Positions 8,490 through 17,348 are shown, counted from the first letter of the stretch. The stretch is 64,000 nt of DNA from Sphingomonas donggukensis (GCF_023674425.1 NZ_CP098401.1:2170001-2234000), one strand, 5' to 3'. The notes: a model not told the origin generated them from the sequence alone. Numbers and translations: made by a program.

Positions 8490-9668
8490 TCACCGCGCCG
8501 CCGCCTCCATCGCCGTGGGCAGCACCACCGCCGCGCGCGACGGCCCGCGTGCGACCTTCGACAGGTCGGCGGGTGCCGGCTTCGCCGTCTCCATCGCCGC
8601 GCCCAGCGCGACGTTCATGTTCAACACCGCACCGTCGGCCACTGCGATGCCTTCGCCCGTCCCGTCCCACAGCACCGGCGGCAGCTGGTCGCCGAACGCC
8701 GCCAGCAATTGCGCGGCACCCGGCAGTTGCGGCGCAAACCCGGCGCGGCCCTGCTTGTTGGTGTGCACCGCGATCCGTCGCGGCAGCGGGTTGTACTTCG
8801 CGTCCTTGAAGGCGTTGCGGTACGCGACGATCATCACGTTCGACGTCGCATTGCCCTCCAGCAGATTTTCGGTCACCTCGACCCCGTCGTTCGCCATCAC
8901 CAGCACGCCCGTTCCCATCCGCACGCTCGCGACGATGTTGCCCTTGGGCGCGAAGTTCGGCTGGTCGTTGTTCGTCACCTTGTTCTGGACGATCCGCACG
9001 TCGCCGCCGCCCATCTTCGGCAGGTTGGGCAGGTCGAACACCAGGATGCCGCCGGTGTTGTGCTCGGCCAGGTTGTGGATCACGTCGGCGTGACGGCTGT
9101 TCTCGATCTCGATCCCGGCGACGTTGCCGCTGACAGCTGAATTGCGGACGATGATGTTCTCGCTCTGCCCGACGTAGATGCCGGCGTCCGACGCCCCCTT
9201 CACCACTGCCCCGTCGATCAGCACGTCGCGGCTTTCGACCGGATATACGCCGTAGGCGCCGTTGGTTTCCTTCGGCCCCCCGGTCCATTCGACGCGCACA
9301 TCCTTGTACACGATGCGGTCGGCGCCCTTCGACTTGATGCCGTCGCCCTTCGAATCCTCGACCGCGAAGCCGCGCAGCACGACGTCGTCCGACGTCACCA
9401 GCAATCCCTCGCCCGCCGCCAGTTGCCCCTTGAAGTCGAGGATGGTCTTGCCCGGTCCGGCCCCACGGACGGTCACCCGGTTGACGTCCAACGACAGCCC
9501 GTCGGTCAGCGCATAGCGCCCCGCCGCGATCTCGACGACGTCGCCCGGCTGTGCCTCGATCAGTGCGCCCTGCAATTTCTCCTGCGCGTCGCCGCCGGGC
9601 GTCACGGTGATGGTGCGGGCGGCGGCGGGGCTGGCGATAACGGCAAAAATGGCGAGCAGATGCTTCAC
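8490..9668 (-). CDS. periplasmic parallel beta-helix repeat protein, partner of the diheme cytochrome
   Basis: About 392 aa. A signal peptide (VKHLLAIFAVIASPAAA) is followed by right-handed parallel beta-helix repeats (for example DVVEIAAGRYALTDGLSL, SENIIVRNSAVSGN and GVEVTENLLEGNAT). The GTG at 9668 is chosen because GGAGAGG sits just upstream; an in-frame TTG five codons earlier overlaps that ribosome site. Families of this kind are found next to the SO2930-type diheme cytochrome, as here, and the two probably act together on an unknown extracytoplasmic substrate. The role is inferred from pairing only. Confidence 0.8.
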   Translation of the reverse strand: MKHLLAIFAVIASPAAARTITVTPGGDAQEKLQGALIEAQPGDVVEIAAGRYALTDGLSLDVNRVTVRGAGPGKTILDFKGQLAAGEGLLVTSDDVVLRGFAVEDSKGDGIKSKGADRIVYKDVRVEWTGGPKETNGAYGVYPVESRDVLIDGAVVKGASDAGIYVGQSENIIVRNSAVSGNVAGIEIENSRHADVIHNLAEHNTGGILVFDLPNLPKMGGGDVRIVQNKVTNNDQPNFAPKGNIVASVRMGTGVLVMANDGVEVTENLLEGNATSNVMIVAYRNAFKDAKYNPLPRRIAVHTNKQGRAGFAPQLPGAAQLLAAFGDQLPPVLWDGTGEGIAVADGAVLNMNVALGAAMETAKPAPADLSKVARGPSRAAVVLPTAMEAAAR

Positions 9669-9706
9669 GGGCGGCCTCTCCAATATTTACCGCATCTTAT
9701 GCGACA

Positions 9707-10951
9707 TTATCCGAACAATTCCATCTGTTCGATCTTCGGCGCGACCAGCGGGCGCAGGTCGGCGCGGTCGGACAGCATGACCGGGCGCCAGTCCTCCGCG
9801 ACGATGAACGGCCGGATCTTCGTCACCGACACCGTCAGCCGCGCGACGTCGTCCAGCCGCAGCCGTCGCCACCGCCTGGACGACAGGATCGCGCCCACCG
9901 CCTTCGTCCCCAGCCCCGGCACACGCAGCAGCATCTCGCGCGGCGCGCGGTTGATATCGACCGGAAAGCGATCGCGGAACTTCAGCGCCCAGGCGAGCTT
10001 GGGATCGATGTCGAGCGGCAACATGCCCGTCGCCGCATCCGCCGCCGATGCGACTTCCGCCGGTGAATAATCGTAGAATCGCATCAGCCAGTCGGACTGA
10101 TACAACCGATGTTCGCGCATCAGCGGCGGACGCTTCAGCGGCAGGACGCTCGACGCTTCGGGGATCGGGCTGAACGCCGAATAATAGACGCGGCGCAGGC
10201 CGAAACGCCCGTACAGGCTCGCCGCCTTGCCGACGATATCGCTGTCGGTCGCGGCATCGGCGCCGACGATCATCTGGGTCGATTGGCCGGCGGGCGCGAA
10301 TTTGGGCGCGGAGCGATATTTCTTGCGCGCATCCCTGGTGTCGATGATCGCCGTCTTCGTATCGGCCATGGCGCCCTCGATCCGCCCGATATCCTTTTCT
10401 GGTGCCAGCCGCTTCAGCCCGCCGGTCGTAGGCAGCTCGACGTTGATCGACACGCGGTCGGCATAGAGCCCGGCCTGATGCACCAGCTCGGGATCGGCGT
10501 CGGGGATCGTCTTCAGGTGGATATAACCGCGGAAGTCATGATCCTCGCGCAGCGAGCGTGCGACCTCGACGATCTGCTCCATCGTGTAGTTCGACGATCC
10601 GATGATCCCCGACGACAGGAAAAGCCCCTCGATATAATTGCGGCGGTAGAAGCTGAGCGTCAAATCGACGACCTCGCGCGCCGTGAAGCGCGCGCGGCGA
10701 ACGTTCGAGCTCTTGCGGTTGATGCAATAATGGCAGTCGAAGATGCAGCTGTTGGTCAGCAGGATTTTCAGCAGGCTGATGCAGCGGCCATCGGGCGCAT
10801 AGGCGTGACAGATGCCCGAGCCCTCGGTCGAACCGATGCCCTTGCCACCCACCGACGTGCGTTTAGAGGTGCCCGACGACGAACACGACGCATCATATTT
10901 CGCAGCATCCGCGAGGATCGCGAGCTTTTCGCGGACATCGAGCTGAGCCAT
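9707..10951 (-). CDS. radical-SAM protein linked to UdgX (putative DNA modification/repair)
   Basis: 414 aa. The radical-SAM cluster motif CIFDCHYC (CxxxCxxC) is near residue 75, preceded by a conserved glycine/serine-rich segment (GGKGIGSTEGSGICHAY). The C-terminus has a helix-hairpin-helix (LLRVPGLGTKAVGAILSSRR) typical of DNA binding. This family (putative DNA modification/repair radical SAM) is known to occur with the DUF4130/UdgX gene, which lies 3 kb away on the same strand with hemerythrin, cytochrome and beta-helix genes in between. The reaction is not established. Confidence 0.88.
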   Translation of the reverse strand: MAQLDVREKLAILADAAKYDASCSSSGTSKRTSVGGKGIGSTEGSGICHAYAPDGRCISLLKILLTNSCIFDCHYCINRKSSNVRRARFTAREVVDLTLSFYRRNYIEGLFLSSGIIGSSNYTMEQIVEVARSLREDHDFRGYIHLKTIPDADPELVHQAGLYADRVSINVELPTTGGLKRLAPEKDIGRIEGAMADTKTAIIDTRDARKKYRSAPKFAPAGQSTQMIVGADAATDSDIVGKAASLYGRFGLRRVYYSAFSPIPEASSVLPLKRPPLMREHRLYQSDWLMRFYDYSPAEVASAADAATGMLPLDIDPKLAWALKFRDRFPVDINRAPREMLLRVPGLGTKAVGAILSSRRWRRLRLDDVARLTVSVTKIRPFIVAEDWRPVMLSDRADLRPLVAPKIEQMELFG

Positions 10952-10989
10952 CGCGTTCTACTTACGTTCTGACACAGAAGGAGTCCAGC

Positions 10990-11832
10990 GTGGCAATCGA
11001 AACCTTGAGCGAAAGCAAGGCGTTTGGCGGGGTCCAGGGCATCTACCGCCACGCGTCGTCGGCGACCGGTACCGACATGACTTTCTCGGTTTTCGTGCCC
11101 GCGCACGAAAGCGGTACGCGCCTGCCGGTGCTGTGGTATCTTTCAGGCCTGACCTGCACCCACGCCAACGTCACCGACAAGGGCGAGTACCGCCGCGCCT
11201 GTGCCGAGGCCGGGGTCGTCTTCATCGCCCCCGACACGTCCCCACGCGGGGAAGGGGTGCCCGACGACGATGCTTGGGATTTCGGGCAGGGGGCGGGCTT
11301 CTACGTCGACGCGAAGGAGGCACCGTGGTCGGCGAATTTCCGCATGCGATCCTATGTCGAGGACGAACTGCCCGCGCTGGTCGCCGCCGAATTTCCCGCC
11401 GCGGACCTGTCGCGCCAGTCGGTCACCGGCCATTCGATGGGCGGCCACGGCGCGCTGACCATTGCGCTCCGCAACCCCGACCGCTTCCGCAGCGTCTCAG
11501 CCTTCGCGCCGATCGCATCGCCGCTGGAGTGTCCGTGGGGAGAAAAGGCGCTGGGCGGCTACCTCGGTCCCGATCGGGCGAAATGGCGGGCCTATGATGC
11601 GTGCGCGCTGATCGACGATGGCGCGCGGGTGGCGGAGATATTGGTCGACCAGGGCGACGCCGACAACTTCCTGAGCGCACAGCTGAAGCCCGACCTGCTG
11701 CGCGCCGCGTGCGACCGCGCGGGCATCCCTCTGACGCTCAGGATGCAGCCGGGCTACGACCACAGCTACAACTTCATCTCGACGTTCATGGCCGATCATG
11801 TCGCATGGCATGCGGAGCGGTTGAGGAAGTAA
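10990..11832 (+). CDS. fghA: S-formylglutathione hydrolase
   Basis: 280 aa alpha/beta hydrolase of the esterase-D family. It hydrolyses S-formylglutathione to formate and glutathione in glutathione-dependent formaldehyde detoxification. The nucleophile motif is GHSMGGHGAL; other family marks are WYLSGLTCTHANVTDKGE, DTSPRGEGVPDD and the C-terminal histidine region QPGYDHSYNFISTFM. The GTG start at 10990 has AAGGAG six nt upstream. It is divergent from the radical-SAM gene. The usual formaldehyde dehydrogenase partner is not in the window. Confidence 0.95.
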   Translation: MAIETLSESKAFGGVQGIYRHASSATGTDMTFSVFVPAHESGTRLPVLWYLSGLTCTHANVTDKGEYRRACAEAGVVFIAPDTSPRGEGVPDDDAWDFGQGAGFYVDAKEAPWSANFRMRSYVEDELPALVAAEFPAADLSRQSVTGHSMGGHGALTIALRNPDRFRSVSAFAPIASPLECPWGEKALGGYLGPDRAKWRAYDACALIDDGARVAEILVDQGDADNFLSAQLKPDLLRAACDRAGIPLTLRMQPGYDHSYNFISTFMADHVAWHAERLRK

Positions 11833-11833
11833 C

Positions 11834-11998
11834 GGTTCACGCAAAGGCGCGAAGGCGCGAAGCGGTTGCAATCGGGGATACCTCCGTCGCGCAAGCGACC
11901 CTTAATTTGATCGGCAGCCGAGGCGATAAAAGGTCTCGCTGGCGCGAGACGGAGACGGTTAGGAAACCTCTTCGCGCCTTCGCGCCTTCGCGTGAACC
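11834..11998. repeat. 29-bp inverted repeat pair, 'GCGCGAAGGCGCGAAG' type
   Basis: Arm one at 11834-11862 contains GTTCACGCAAAGGCGCGAAG; arm two at 11970-11998 is its near-exact reverse complement. About 107 bp lie between them. The unit sits between the convergent fghA and ROK genes. It looks like a mobile or REP-type intergenic element and could also act as a bidirectional terminator. Confidence 0.75.
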
Positions 11999-12014
11999 CA
12001 TTCCTTCTTCCTGA

Positions 12015-12890
12015 CTACCGCCCCAAAGCCCCCAGCCCGACCGCAATCGCCCCCATCGGCCCGGCCAGGTCGCCAAGCCCCGGCGGCCCGACGCGCGTGT
12101 CGATCGTCGCCGCCCACATCGCCGTGCGCCCGTATCCGGCCAGGCTCTCGACCAAAGCGGCGCGCAGCGGCGCGAACAGCTCGGGACGCCCGGCGAACAC
12201 GCCGCCGCCGATTGCGATCCGTGCCGGCGCCAGCGTCAGCACCAGATTGTGGAGCGCCGCCGCCAGTTCGGCGACGACCGCGTCCCACACCGGATGGTCG
12301 GCGGGCACATCCGACCCCGCCAGCCCTGTCCGCGCGCCGATCGCCGGGCCGGACACCAGCCCCTCGAGGCAGTCGCCGTGAAACGGGCACACGCCTGAGA
12401 AGCCATCGCCGCCCGCACGCCCCACGCGCATGTGCCCGGCCTCGCCGTGCATCACGCCGCCGACCGGCTGGCCGCGCACGATCGCGCCGATGCCGACGCC
12501 GGTGCCGATGGTGATATAGACGTGATCGGCGAGCCCAGTGGCCGCGCCCCAGCGCCCCTCGGCCAGCGCAGCGCCCTCGACATCGGTCTGGATCGCGGTG
12601 GGCACGCCGTAACGATCGCGGAACCGCCCGAGCAGGCGCGCGCCCGTCCACCCCGGCTTCGGCGTCGCCGCCAGGTCGCCGTGGGTCGGGCTCGCGCGAT
12701 CGAGGTCGAGCGGGCCGAACGCGGCGATGCCGATGCCTTCGAACCGCCAGCGATCGAGCACCGCCTCCAGCGCGGTCAGCGTCGTGTCGGGGTCGGTGGT
12801 CGGCACGCTCACCCGCTCGATGATCGTGCCGTCGGCATCGCCCAGCACCGCGACGCATTTGGTGCCGCCCAACTCCAGTCCCGCGATCAT
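12015..12890 (-). CDS. ROK-family sugar kinase (fructokinase-like)
   Basis: 291 aa. The N-terminal ATP-binding motif GLELGGTKCVAVLGD is followed by the ROK signature region GTGVGIGAI and the zinc-binding segment GEAGHMRVGRAGGDGFSGVC with CPFHGDC. This is the pattern of ROK fructokinases/glucokinases. Cytoplasmic sugar phosphorylation is likely; the sugar cannot be fixed from sequence. The ATG overlaps the stop of the upstream phospholipase-D gene (ATGA), so the two are translationally coupled. Confidence 0.88.
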   Translation of the reverse strand: MIAGLELGGTKCVAVLGDADGTIIERVSVPTTDPDTTLTALEAVLDRWRFEGIGIAAFGPLDLDRASPTHGDLAATPKPGWTGARLLGRFRDRYGVPTAIQTDVEGAALAEGRWGAATGLADHVYITIGTGVGIGAIVRGQPVGGVMHGEAGHMRVGRAGGDGFSGVCPFHGDCLEGLVSGPAIGARTGLAGSDVPADHPVWDAVVAELAAALHNLVLTLAPARIAIGGGVFAGRPELFAPLRAALVESLAGYGRTAMWAATIDTRVGPPGLGDLAGPMGAIAVGLGALGR

Positions 12891-14047
12891 CGCTCATCCC
12901 CGAAATTCAGCCGCCGCGACACGCTGGGGTCGAGGATCGCCATCACGAAATACGCCCCGAACTGCTTGATCCGCATCCACCAGTTGGTCCGCGATTTCTC
13001 CAGCGCGGCGGTGATGACCTCGGACTGCGCGATCTCCCCGTCGACATAGGCGCGGGCGTGCGCGGCAAACGCGGGGTCATGGATGCGCAACATCAGCTCC
13101 AGGTTCAGGAACAGGCTGCGCATGTCGAAATTGGCCGATCCGACATGGACTGTGTCGTCGATGACGTAGAGCTTCGTATGCAGCTTGGTCGGGCGATATT
13201 CGAAGATTTCGACACCCTTCCGCAACAGCCCCGCATAGGTGAAATGCGACGCCCACAGCGCCGCGCCGTGATCGGTCTTCGACGGCAGCACGATCCGCAC
13301 CCGCCCGCGCAGGCCCACCTTGTCGAGGCGACGCAGCATCGCCGGGCTCGGGGCGAAATATCCGGCGATGATGTCGGTCTGGCGCGCGCGGCGCATGTCG
13401 TCGCGCACCACCTTGGCCCAGGGGCTCATCCGCCGGGTCGGTCCGCCGAACAGCCAGCGGGCGTCGCCGTGCGGCTCGCTCCAGTGCTTGAGCAGGCGGC
13501 GCAGCGCGCGCAGCTTGGCCTTGGGCGTGTGCATCCACTGCGACAGCGCGTCGTAATATCCGGCGAGCCGCGCGACCGCCGGCCCCTCGATCACCAGCCC
13601 CAGATCGCGCCACGCCTGTTCGGCGACGGTCCCGAAATAACTGTCCTGCACGTTGAATCCGCCAATGATCCCGCGCTGCTCATCGGCGATCGCCAGCTTC
13701 TGGTGGTTGCGCAGCAGATAGCGGCGACCGAGGCGCGGAATGAACTGGCACACGTCGGCGCCCGCGGCGCTCAAGGGATCGAAGAAATCGTCGCGCGCGG
13801 CGGGCTCGCTGCCCATGCCGTCGATCGTCAGCGACACGGCGACGCCGCGCGCGCAGGCGGCGACCAGCGCATCGCGCACCCGCCGCCCGGCGTGGTCGGC
13901 GACATAGATGTAGAACAGGATCCGCAGCGAACTTTGCGCGCCGTCGATCAGCGCGACCAGCGCGTCCAGCCGCCGCGGCCCGGTGTCGAGCAGGGTGAGC
14001 ACATTGCCGTCGACGGTGAAGCTGGGCTGCGGCGGCGGCTCGTCCAT
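12887..14047 (-). CDS. phospholipase D-family protein, cardiolipin synthase-like
   Basis: 386 aa from the ATG at 14047. Two HKD motifs are present: NHQKLAIADEQRGIIGG and LHTKLYVIDDTVHVGS. This is the arrangement of bacterial cardiolipin synthases and related PLD transferases. Unlike ClsA, no long N-terminal membrane pair is visible, which favours a ClsB/ClsC-like enzyme. The start excludes 21 upstream codons that look unlike protein. It ends inside the start codon of the ROK kinase gene, an odd functional pairing but a tight operon. Confidence 0.85.
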   Translation of the reverse strand: MDEPPPQPSFTVDGNVLTLLDTGPRRLDALVALIDGAQSSLRILFYIYVADHAGRRVRDALVAACARGVAVSLTIDGMGSEPAARDDFFDPLSAAGADVCQFIPRLGRRYLLRNHQKLAIADEQRGIIGGFNVQDSYFGTVAEQAWRDLGLVIEGPAVARLAGYYDALSQWMHTPKAKLRALRRLLKHWSEPHGDARWLFGGPTRRMSPWAKVVRDDMRRARQTDIIAGYFAPSPAMLRRLDKVGLRGRVRIVLPSKTDHGAALWASHFTYAGLLRKGVEIFEYRPTKLHTKLYVIDDTVHVGSANFDMRSLFLNLELMLRIHDPAFAAHARAYVDGEIAQSEVITAALEKSRTNWWMRIKQFGAYFVMAILDPSVSRRLNFGDER

Positions 14048-14095
14048 GCGCTTGCGTGTGCCCTGCACCGCGGGGCGCGCGCAAGTCCGATTTCC

Positions 14096-14124
14096 TTGAC
14101 TCGTGGACACGCCCCGCCTAAGCG
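14096..14124 (+). promoter_or_regulatory. candidate rpoZ promoter
   Basis: TTGACT (14096-14101), a 17-bp spacer and a weak -10 TAAGCG (14119-14124) lie 45 bp before the rpoZ ATG. The -35 is good and the -10 poor, so this is a suggestion only. Confidence 0.4.
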
Positions 14125-14169
14125 CCTGCCCTTTCCCGACACCCGAATTCCATCCTGAGGAAACCGCTC

Positions 14170-14511
14170 ATGGCGCGCGTTACCGTCGAAGATTGCGTCG
14201 ACAAGATCCCGAACCGCTTCGACCTGGTCCTGCTGGCCGCTCAGCGTGCGCGCCAGATTTCGGGCGGTGCCGAGCTGACCCTGGAGCGTGACCGCGACAA
14301 GAACCCGGTCGTCGCGCTGCGCGAGATCGCCGAGCAGACGGTGACCCCGGCGAACCTGTCCGAATCGGTCGTCTCCAGCCTGCAGAAGGTCCAGATCGAC
14401 GACGAGGAAGCCCCGGACGAGATCGGCTCGCTGGCCGGCGCTGCCGAGGCCCTGCGCCTGACTGCGGCTGCACCGCCGCGGAATACGAATGTGGGTGGAG
14501 ATTACGAGTAA
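14170..14511 (+). CDS. rpoZ: RNA polymerase omega subunit
   Basis: 113 aa. The start [20 protein letters not shown] and the following [13 protein letters not shown] and [12 protein letters not shown] are the conserved omega core. Omega helps assemble and stabilise the beta-prime subunit and carries part of a ppGpp-binding site. The C-terminal tail after residue 85 is variable. It stands alone on the plus strand, upstream of a stem-loop and a rho-independent type terminator. Confidence 0.97.
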   Translation: MARVTVEDCVDKIPNRFDLVLLAAQRARQISGGAELTLERDRDKNPVVALREIAEQTVTPANLSESVVSSLQKVQIDDEEAPDEIGSLAGAAEALRLTAAAPPRNTNVGGDYE

Positions 14512-14515
14512 GGTA

Positions 14516-14539
14516 GCGGATTAGCGAAAGCTAATCCGC
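14516..14539. repeat. perfect 10-bp hairpin with GAAA loop
   Basis: GCGGATTAGC, GAAA, GCTAATCCGC, starting 5 nt after the rpoZ stop. There is no T-tract directly after it. A very similar hairpin (GCGGAATAGC / GCTATTCCGC) sits at the far side of the next gene. Confidence 0.7.
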
Positions 14540-14552
14540 GAAAAGCCTTACT

Positions 14553-14600
14553 CCGGCCGGCGGGCTGAAAGCCCGTCCGACGACGCGGGCTTTGCCCGCG
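14553..14600 (+). repeat. intergenic repeat, copy 1 (inverted copy at 15528-15576)
   Basis: A 48-bp unit of two small hairpins: GGGCTGAAAGCCC and CGCGGGCTTTGCCCGCG joined by GTCCGACGA. Its inverted copy lies just beyond the secreted esterase gene, so the gene is framed by the pair. Confidence 0.75.
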
Positions 14601-14621
14601 TCGGGCCCCGAGATGAGAACA

Positions 14622-14658
14622 AAAGGCCGGGGCGGCAACGCCACCGGCCTTTGTCTTT
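14622..14658 (+). terminator. rpoZ terminator
   Basis: AAAGGCCGG (14622-14630) pairs with CCGGCCTTT (14644-14652) and is followed by GTCTTTT, a classical rho-independent shape between rpoZ and the esterase gene. Confidence 0.75.
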
Positions 14659-14685
14659 TGCGCCCAACCCGCCCACAAAGCCGGC

Positions 14686-15453
14686 ATGCGCATCCTCACC
14701 CTCCTCGCCGGCCTGTTGCTGAGCCTCGCCGCCACCGCCGCCCACGCCCGCGACACCGGCTTCCTCGACCGCCAGCTGACCGTCGCCGGCGTCGCCCACC
14801 GCTACCAGGTGTACGTCCCCCGCGATGCGAAGCGCGGCGAGCGCCTCCCGGTAATTCTGGCTCTCCACGGAGCGGGCGAGCGCGGGTCGGACGGGCTGCT
14901 CCAGACCGACGTAGGTCTGGGTCACGCGGTGCGTCAGCATCCCGAACGCTGGCGCGCGATCATCGTGTTTCCGCAGGCGCCCGCCGACCGGCTGTGGCAG
15001 AACAGCACCGCCATCGCGCTGGCCGCGCTCGACGCCACCGAGCGCGAGTTCCGCACCGACCGCGCGCGCACCTACCTCGCCGGGCTGTCGATGGGCGGCA
15101 ACGGCACTTGGAAGATCGCTTACGAGAATCCGGGCCGCTTCGCCGCGCTCGTCGTCATCTGCGGTTTCGTCCAGCCGATCGCGATCCGTGATTACCAGCC
15201 GATCGTGCCCGCCAACGCCGGTGATCCCTACGCCGCCGTCGCCCGGCGCATCGCGAAGCTGCCGGTGTGGATCGTTCACGGCGACCGCGACGACGTCGTG
15301 CCGGTCGCCGATTCCCGCGCGATGGCGGCGGCGCTGACCGCGGCGGGGGCGCGGGTGACCTACAGGGAGCTTAAGGGCGTGAACCACAATGCCTGGGATC
15401 CGGGGTTCGGCGATCCCGCGTTGCCGGCGTGGCTGTTCGCGCAGCGGCGGTAG
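14686..15453 (+). CDS. secreted alpha/beta hydrolase (PHB-depolymerase/esterase-like)
   Basis: 255 aa with a signal peptide (LLAGLLLSLAATAAHA). The fold marks are LPVILALHGAGERGSDG (oxyanion loop), the nucleophile GLSMGGNGTW, the acid in HGDRDDVVPVADS and the histidine in GVNHNAWDP. It resembles the secreted esterase group often labelled dienelactone hydrolase or poly(3-hydroxybutyrate) depolymerase-like. The substrate is not predictable. It is flanked by an inverted pair of intergenic repeats and by two similar hairpins. Confidence 0.8.
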   Translation: MRILTLLAGLLLSLAATAAHARDTGFLDRQLTVAGVAHRYQVYVPRDAKRGERLPVILALHGAGERGSDGLLQTDVGLGHAVRQHPERWRAIIVFPQAPADRLWQNSTAIALAALDATEREFRTDRARTYLAGLSMGGNGTWKIAYENPGRFAALVVICGFVQPIAIRDYQPIVPANAGDPYAAVARRIAKLPVWIVHGDRDDVVPVADSRAMAAALTAAGARVTYRELKGVNHNAWDPGFGDPALPAWLFAQRR

Positions 15454-15527
15454 GATACTCCCCTCCTTGGAAGGGAGCGGTCGGGGGTGGGGCGGTCTGG
15501 GGCTGGCGCGGCGGCTGCCTCTGGCCC

Positions 15528-15576
15528 GCCACGGGCAAAGCCCGTGTCGTCGGACGGGCTGCGCCCGCCGGCCGGG
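15528..15576 (-). repeat. intergenic repeat, copy 2 (inverted relative to 14553-14600)
   Basis: Read on the minus strand it follows copy 1 almost base for base, with a few changes inside the stems that keep pairing (GGGCGCAGCCC for GGGCTGAAAGCCC, ACGGGCTTTGCCCGT for GCGGGCTTTGCCCGC). Compensating changes suggest the hairpins matter. Confidence 0.75.
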
Positions 15577-15589
15577 GGCGGTCCGCGAC

Positions 15590-15612
15590 GCGGAATAGCT
15601 AGGCTATTCCGC
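15590..15612. terminator. hairpin between the convergent esterase and rlmE genes
   Basis: GCGGAATAGC (15590-15599), TAG, GCTATTCCGC (15603-15612), a perfect 10-bp stem that includes the rlmE stop codon. It is probably a transcription end or RNA-stability structure; no T-run is present. Confidence 0.5.
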
Positions 15613-16275
15613 TGACCGTCCCTTAAACCCCTGCGCTACCACATACCATTCGCTCGAGCCCTTCCGGCTCGCCGGCGGTTTCGCGTGCTTCACGGACGTG
15701 AAATTGCGCTTCATCTCCGCCACCAGCGTCGAATCCGCGCCGCCGGCGAACACCTTGGCGACGAACGTCCCGCCCTGCTCCAGCACGTCGATCGCGAAGG
15801 CGAGCCCGGTCTCGACCAGCGCCATCGTTCGCAGCGCATCGGTCTGCGGGTGCCCGACCGTGTTCGCCGCCATGTCGGAAATGACCAGGTCGGGCGCCCC
15901 GCCCAGTGCCTCGACCAGCAGGCCGGGCGCGGCATCGTCCATGAAGTCCATCTGGTAGATGATGACACCTTCGATCGGATCGACCGGCAGCAGGTCGATG
16001 CCGACCACGGCTGCCTTGGGCAGCTGCTTGCGCACCACCTGCGCCCAGCCGCCAGGCGCAATGCCCAGGTCGACGACGCGCTTGGCCCCGCGCAGCAGCG
16101 CGAAGCGTTCGTCGAGCTCGATCAACTTGTACGCCGCGCGGCTGCGATAGCCCTCGGCCTTGGCGCGCTTCACATAGGGGTCGTTCAATTGCCGTTCGAG
16201 CCAGCGCGTGGATTGCGCCGTCCGCCCGCGCGAAGTCTTCACTCGCGTCCGTCCCCCGGAGCCGCCCCTACTCAT
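15604..16275 (-). CDS. rlmE: 23S rRNA (uridine2552-2'-O)-methyltransferase RlmE
   Basis: 223 aa from the ATG at 16275. It methylates U2552 of 23S rRNA using SAM, late in 50S maturation. The K-D-K-E tetrad is visible: RAAYKLIELDE, DLVISDMAANTVGH, GGTFVAKVFAG and SSEWYVVAQGF. The SAM site is VVDLGIAPGGWAQV. The N-terminus is a basic Ser/Gly-rich extension. The start codon overlaps the GppA stop (ATGA), so the two are coupled. Confidence 0.96.
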   Translation of the reverse strand: MSRGGSGGRTRVKTSRGRTAQSTRWLERQLNDPYVKRAKAEGYRSRAAYKLIELDERFALLRGAKRVVDLGIAPGGWAQVVRKQLPKAAVVGIDLLPVDPIEGVIIYQMDFMDDAAPGLLVEALGGAPDLVISDMAANTVGHPQTDALRTMALVETGLAFAIDVLEQGGTFVAKVFAGGADSTLVAEMKRNFTSVKHAKPPASRKGSSEWYVVAQGFKGRSAE

Positions 16276-17348
16276 TTCCGTGTTCCCATCAATCGCCGCA
16301 AGATGCCCTCGCGGATGCCGCGGTCGGCGATGCCGAGCTGTTCGGCGGGCCAGATGTCCAGGATTTCCTCCAGGATCGCGCAGCCCGCCACGACCAGGTC
16401 GGCGCGCTCCGGCCCGATGCACGCCACTTTCGATCGTCCCGCCATGTCCAGCGCCGCGATCCGCCGGCTGACCGCGCGCATCGACGCCGCCGGCATCAGC
16501 AATCCGTCGATCGCCGACCGGTCATAGCTCGCCAGCCCCAGATGGACGCTGGCCAAGGTCGTGACCGTCCCCGACGTGCCCAGCAGTCGCCGATGCCCGA
16601 CCTCGGGCAGCCGCGCGGCGAACCCGGCAAAGCTGTCGCGCACCACGTTGCGCATCGCATCATACGTTTCGGGCCCGCCCGCGCCGACATGCTCGGTCAG
16701 CGACACCACCCCCCACGGCGCGCTGTGCCAGTCGAGGATGGTCGGGATCGCAGGGCGGGTATCGACCAGCACCAGCTCGGTCGATCCCCCGCCGATGTCG
16801 AAGACCAGCGCGGCGCCGTCGCCCGGCTCGATCAGCGCGTGGCAGCCGAGCACGGCCAGCCGCGCTTCCTCCTCCGCCGAGATGATGTCGAGCATGATGC
16901 CGGTTTCGCGGTACGCGCGCTCGATGAACGCCTGACCGTTGCTCGCGCGGCGACAGGCTTCGGTCGCGACCGATCGCGCCAGCGCCACGTCGCGGCGCTT
17001 CAGCTTATCGGCGCAGACGCGCAGCGCCGCGATGGTCCGCTCGATCGCCTCGTCCGACAGGCGCCCGGTCGCGGCCAGCCCCTCGCCCAGCCGCACGATC
17101 CGGCTGAACGCATCGACGACCGCAAATCCCGACCCCTGCGGGCGCGCGATCAGCAGGCGGCAATTGTTGGTGCCAAGGTCCAGCGCCGCATAATGCCGCG
17201 CCTGCGGCCAGCGGCCCCGCGCGACGGGCGCGGGCGCAGCTGCGCCGGTCGCCGACGCTCCGGACGCAGGCGGTCCGGATGGCTGTCTCGCCGGACGGGG
17301 CGCCTCGCGACGCGGGCCGAACGGCGCTCGGGCGGGTCGATCCCCCAC
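16272..17348 (-). CDS. gppA: Ppx/GppA-family phosphatase
   Basis: 358 aa from a GTG start. The actin-like ATPase-fold motifs are YAALDLGTNNCRLLIARP and VFDIGGGSTELVLVD, with LGTSGTVTTLASVHLGL later. Family members remove phosphate from pppGpp or polyphosphate and so tune the stringent response. The first 45 residues are Pro/Ala/Arg-rich and poorly conserved in look, so the true start may lie later. It is coupled to rlmE downstream. Confidence 0.9.
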   Translation of the reverse strand: MGDRPARAPFGPRREAPRPARQPSGPPASGASATGAAAPAPVARGRWPQARHYAALDLGTNNCRLLIARPQGSGFAVVDAFSRIVRLGEGLAATGRLSDEAIERTIAALRVCADKLKRRDVALARSVATEACRRASNGQAFIERAYRETGIMLDIISAEEEARLAVLGCHALIEPGDGAALVFDIGGGSTELVLVDTRPAIPTILDWHSAPWGVVSLTEHVGAGGPETYDAMRNVVRDSFAGFAARLPEVGHRRLLGTSGTVTTLASVHLGLASYDRSAIDGLLMPAASMRAVSRRIAALDMAGRSKVACIGPERADLVVAGCAILEEILDIWPAEQLGIADRGIREGILRRLMGTRK

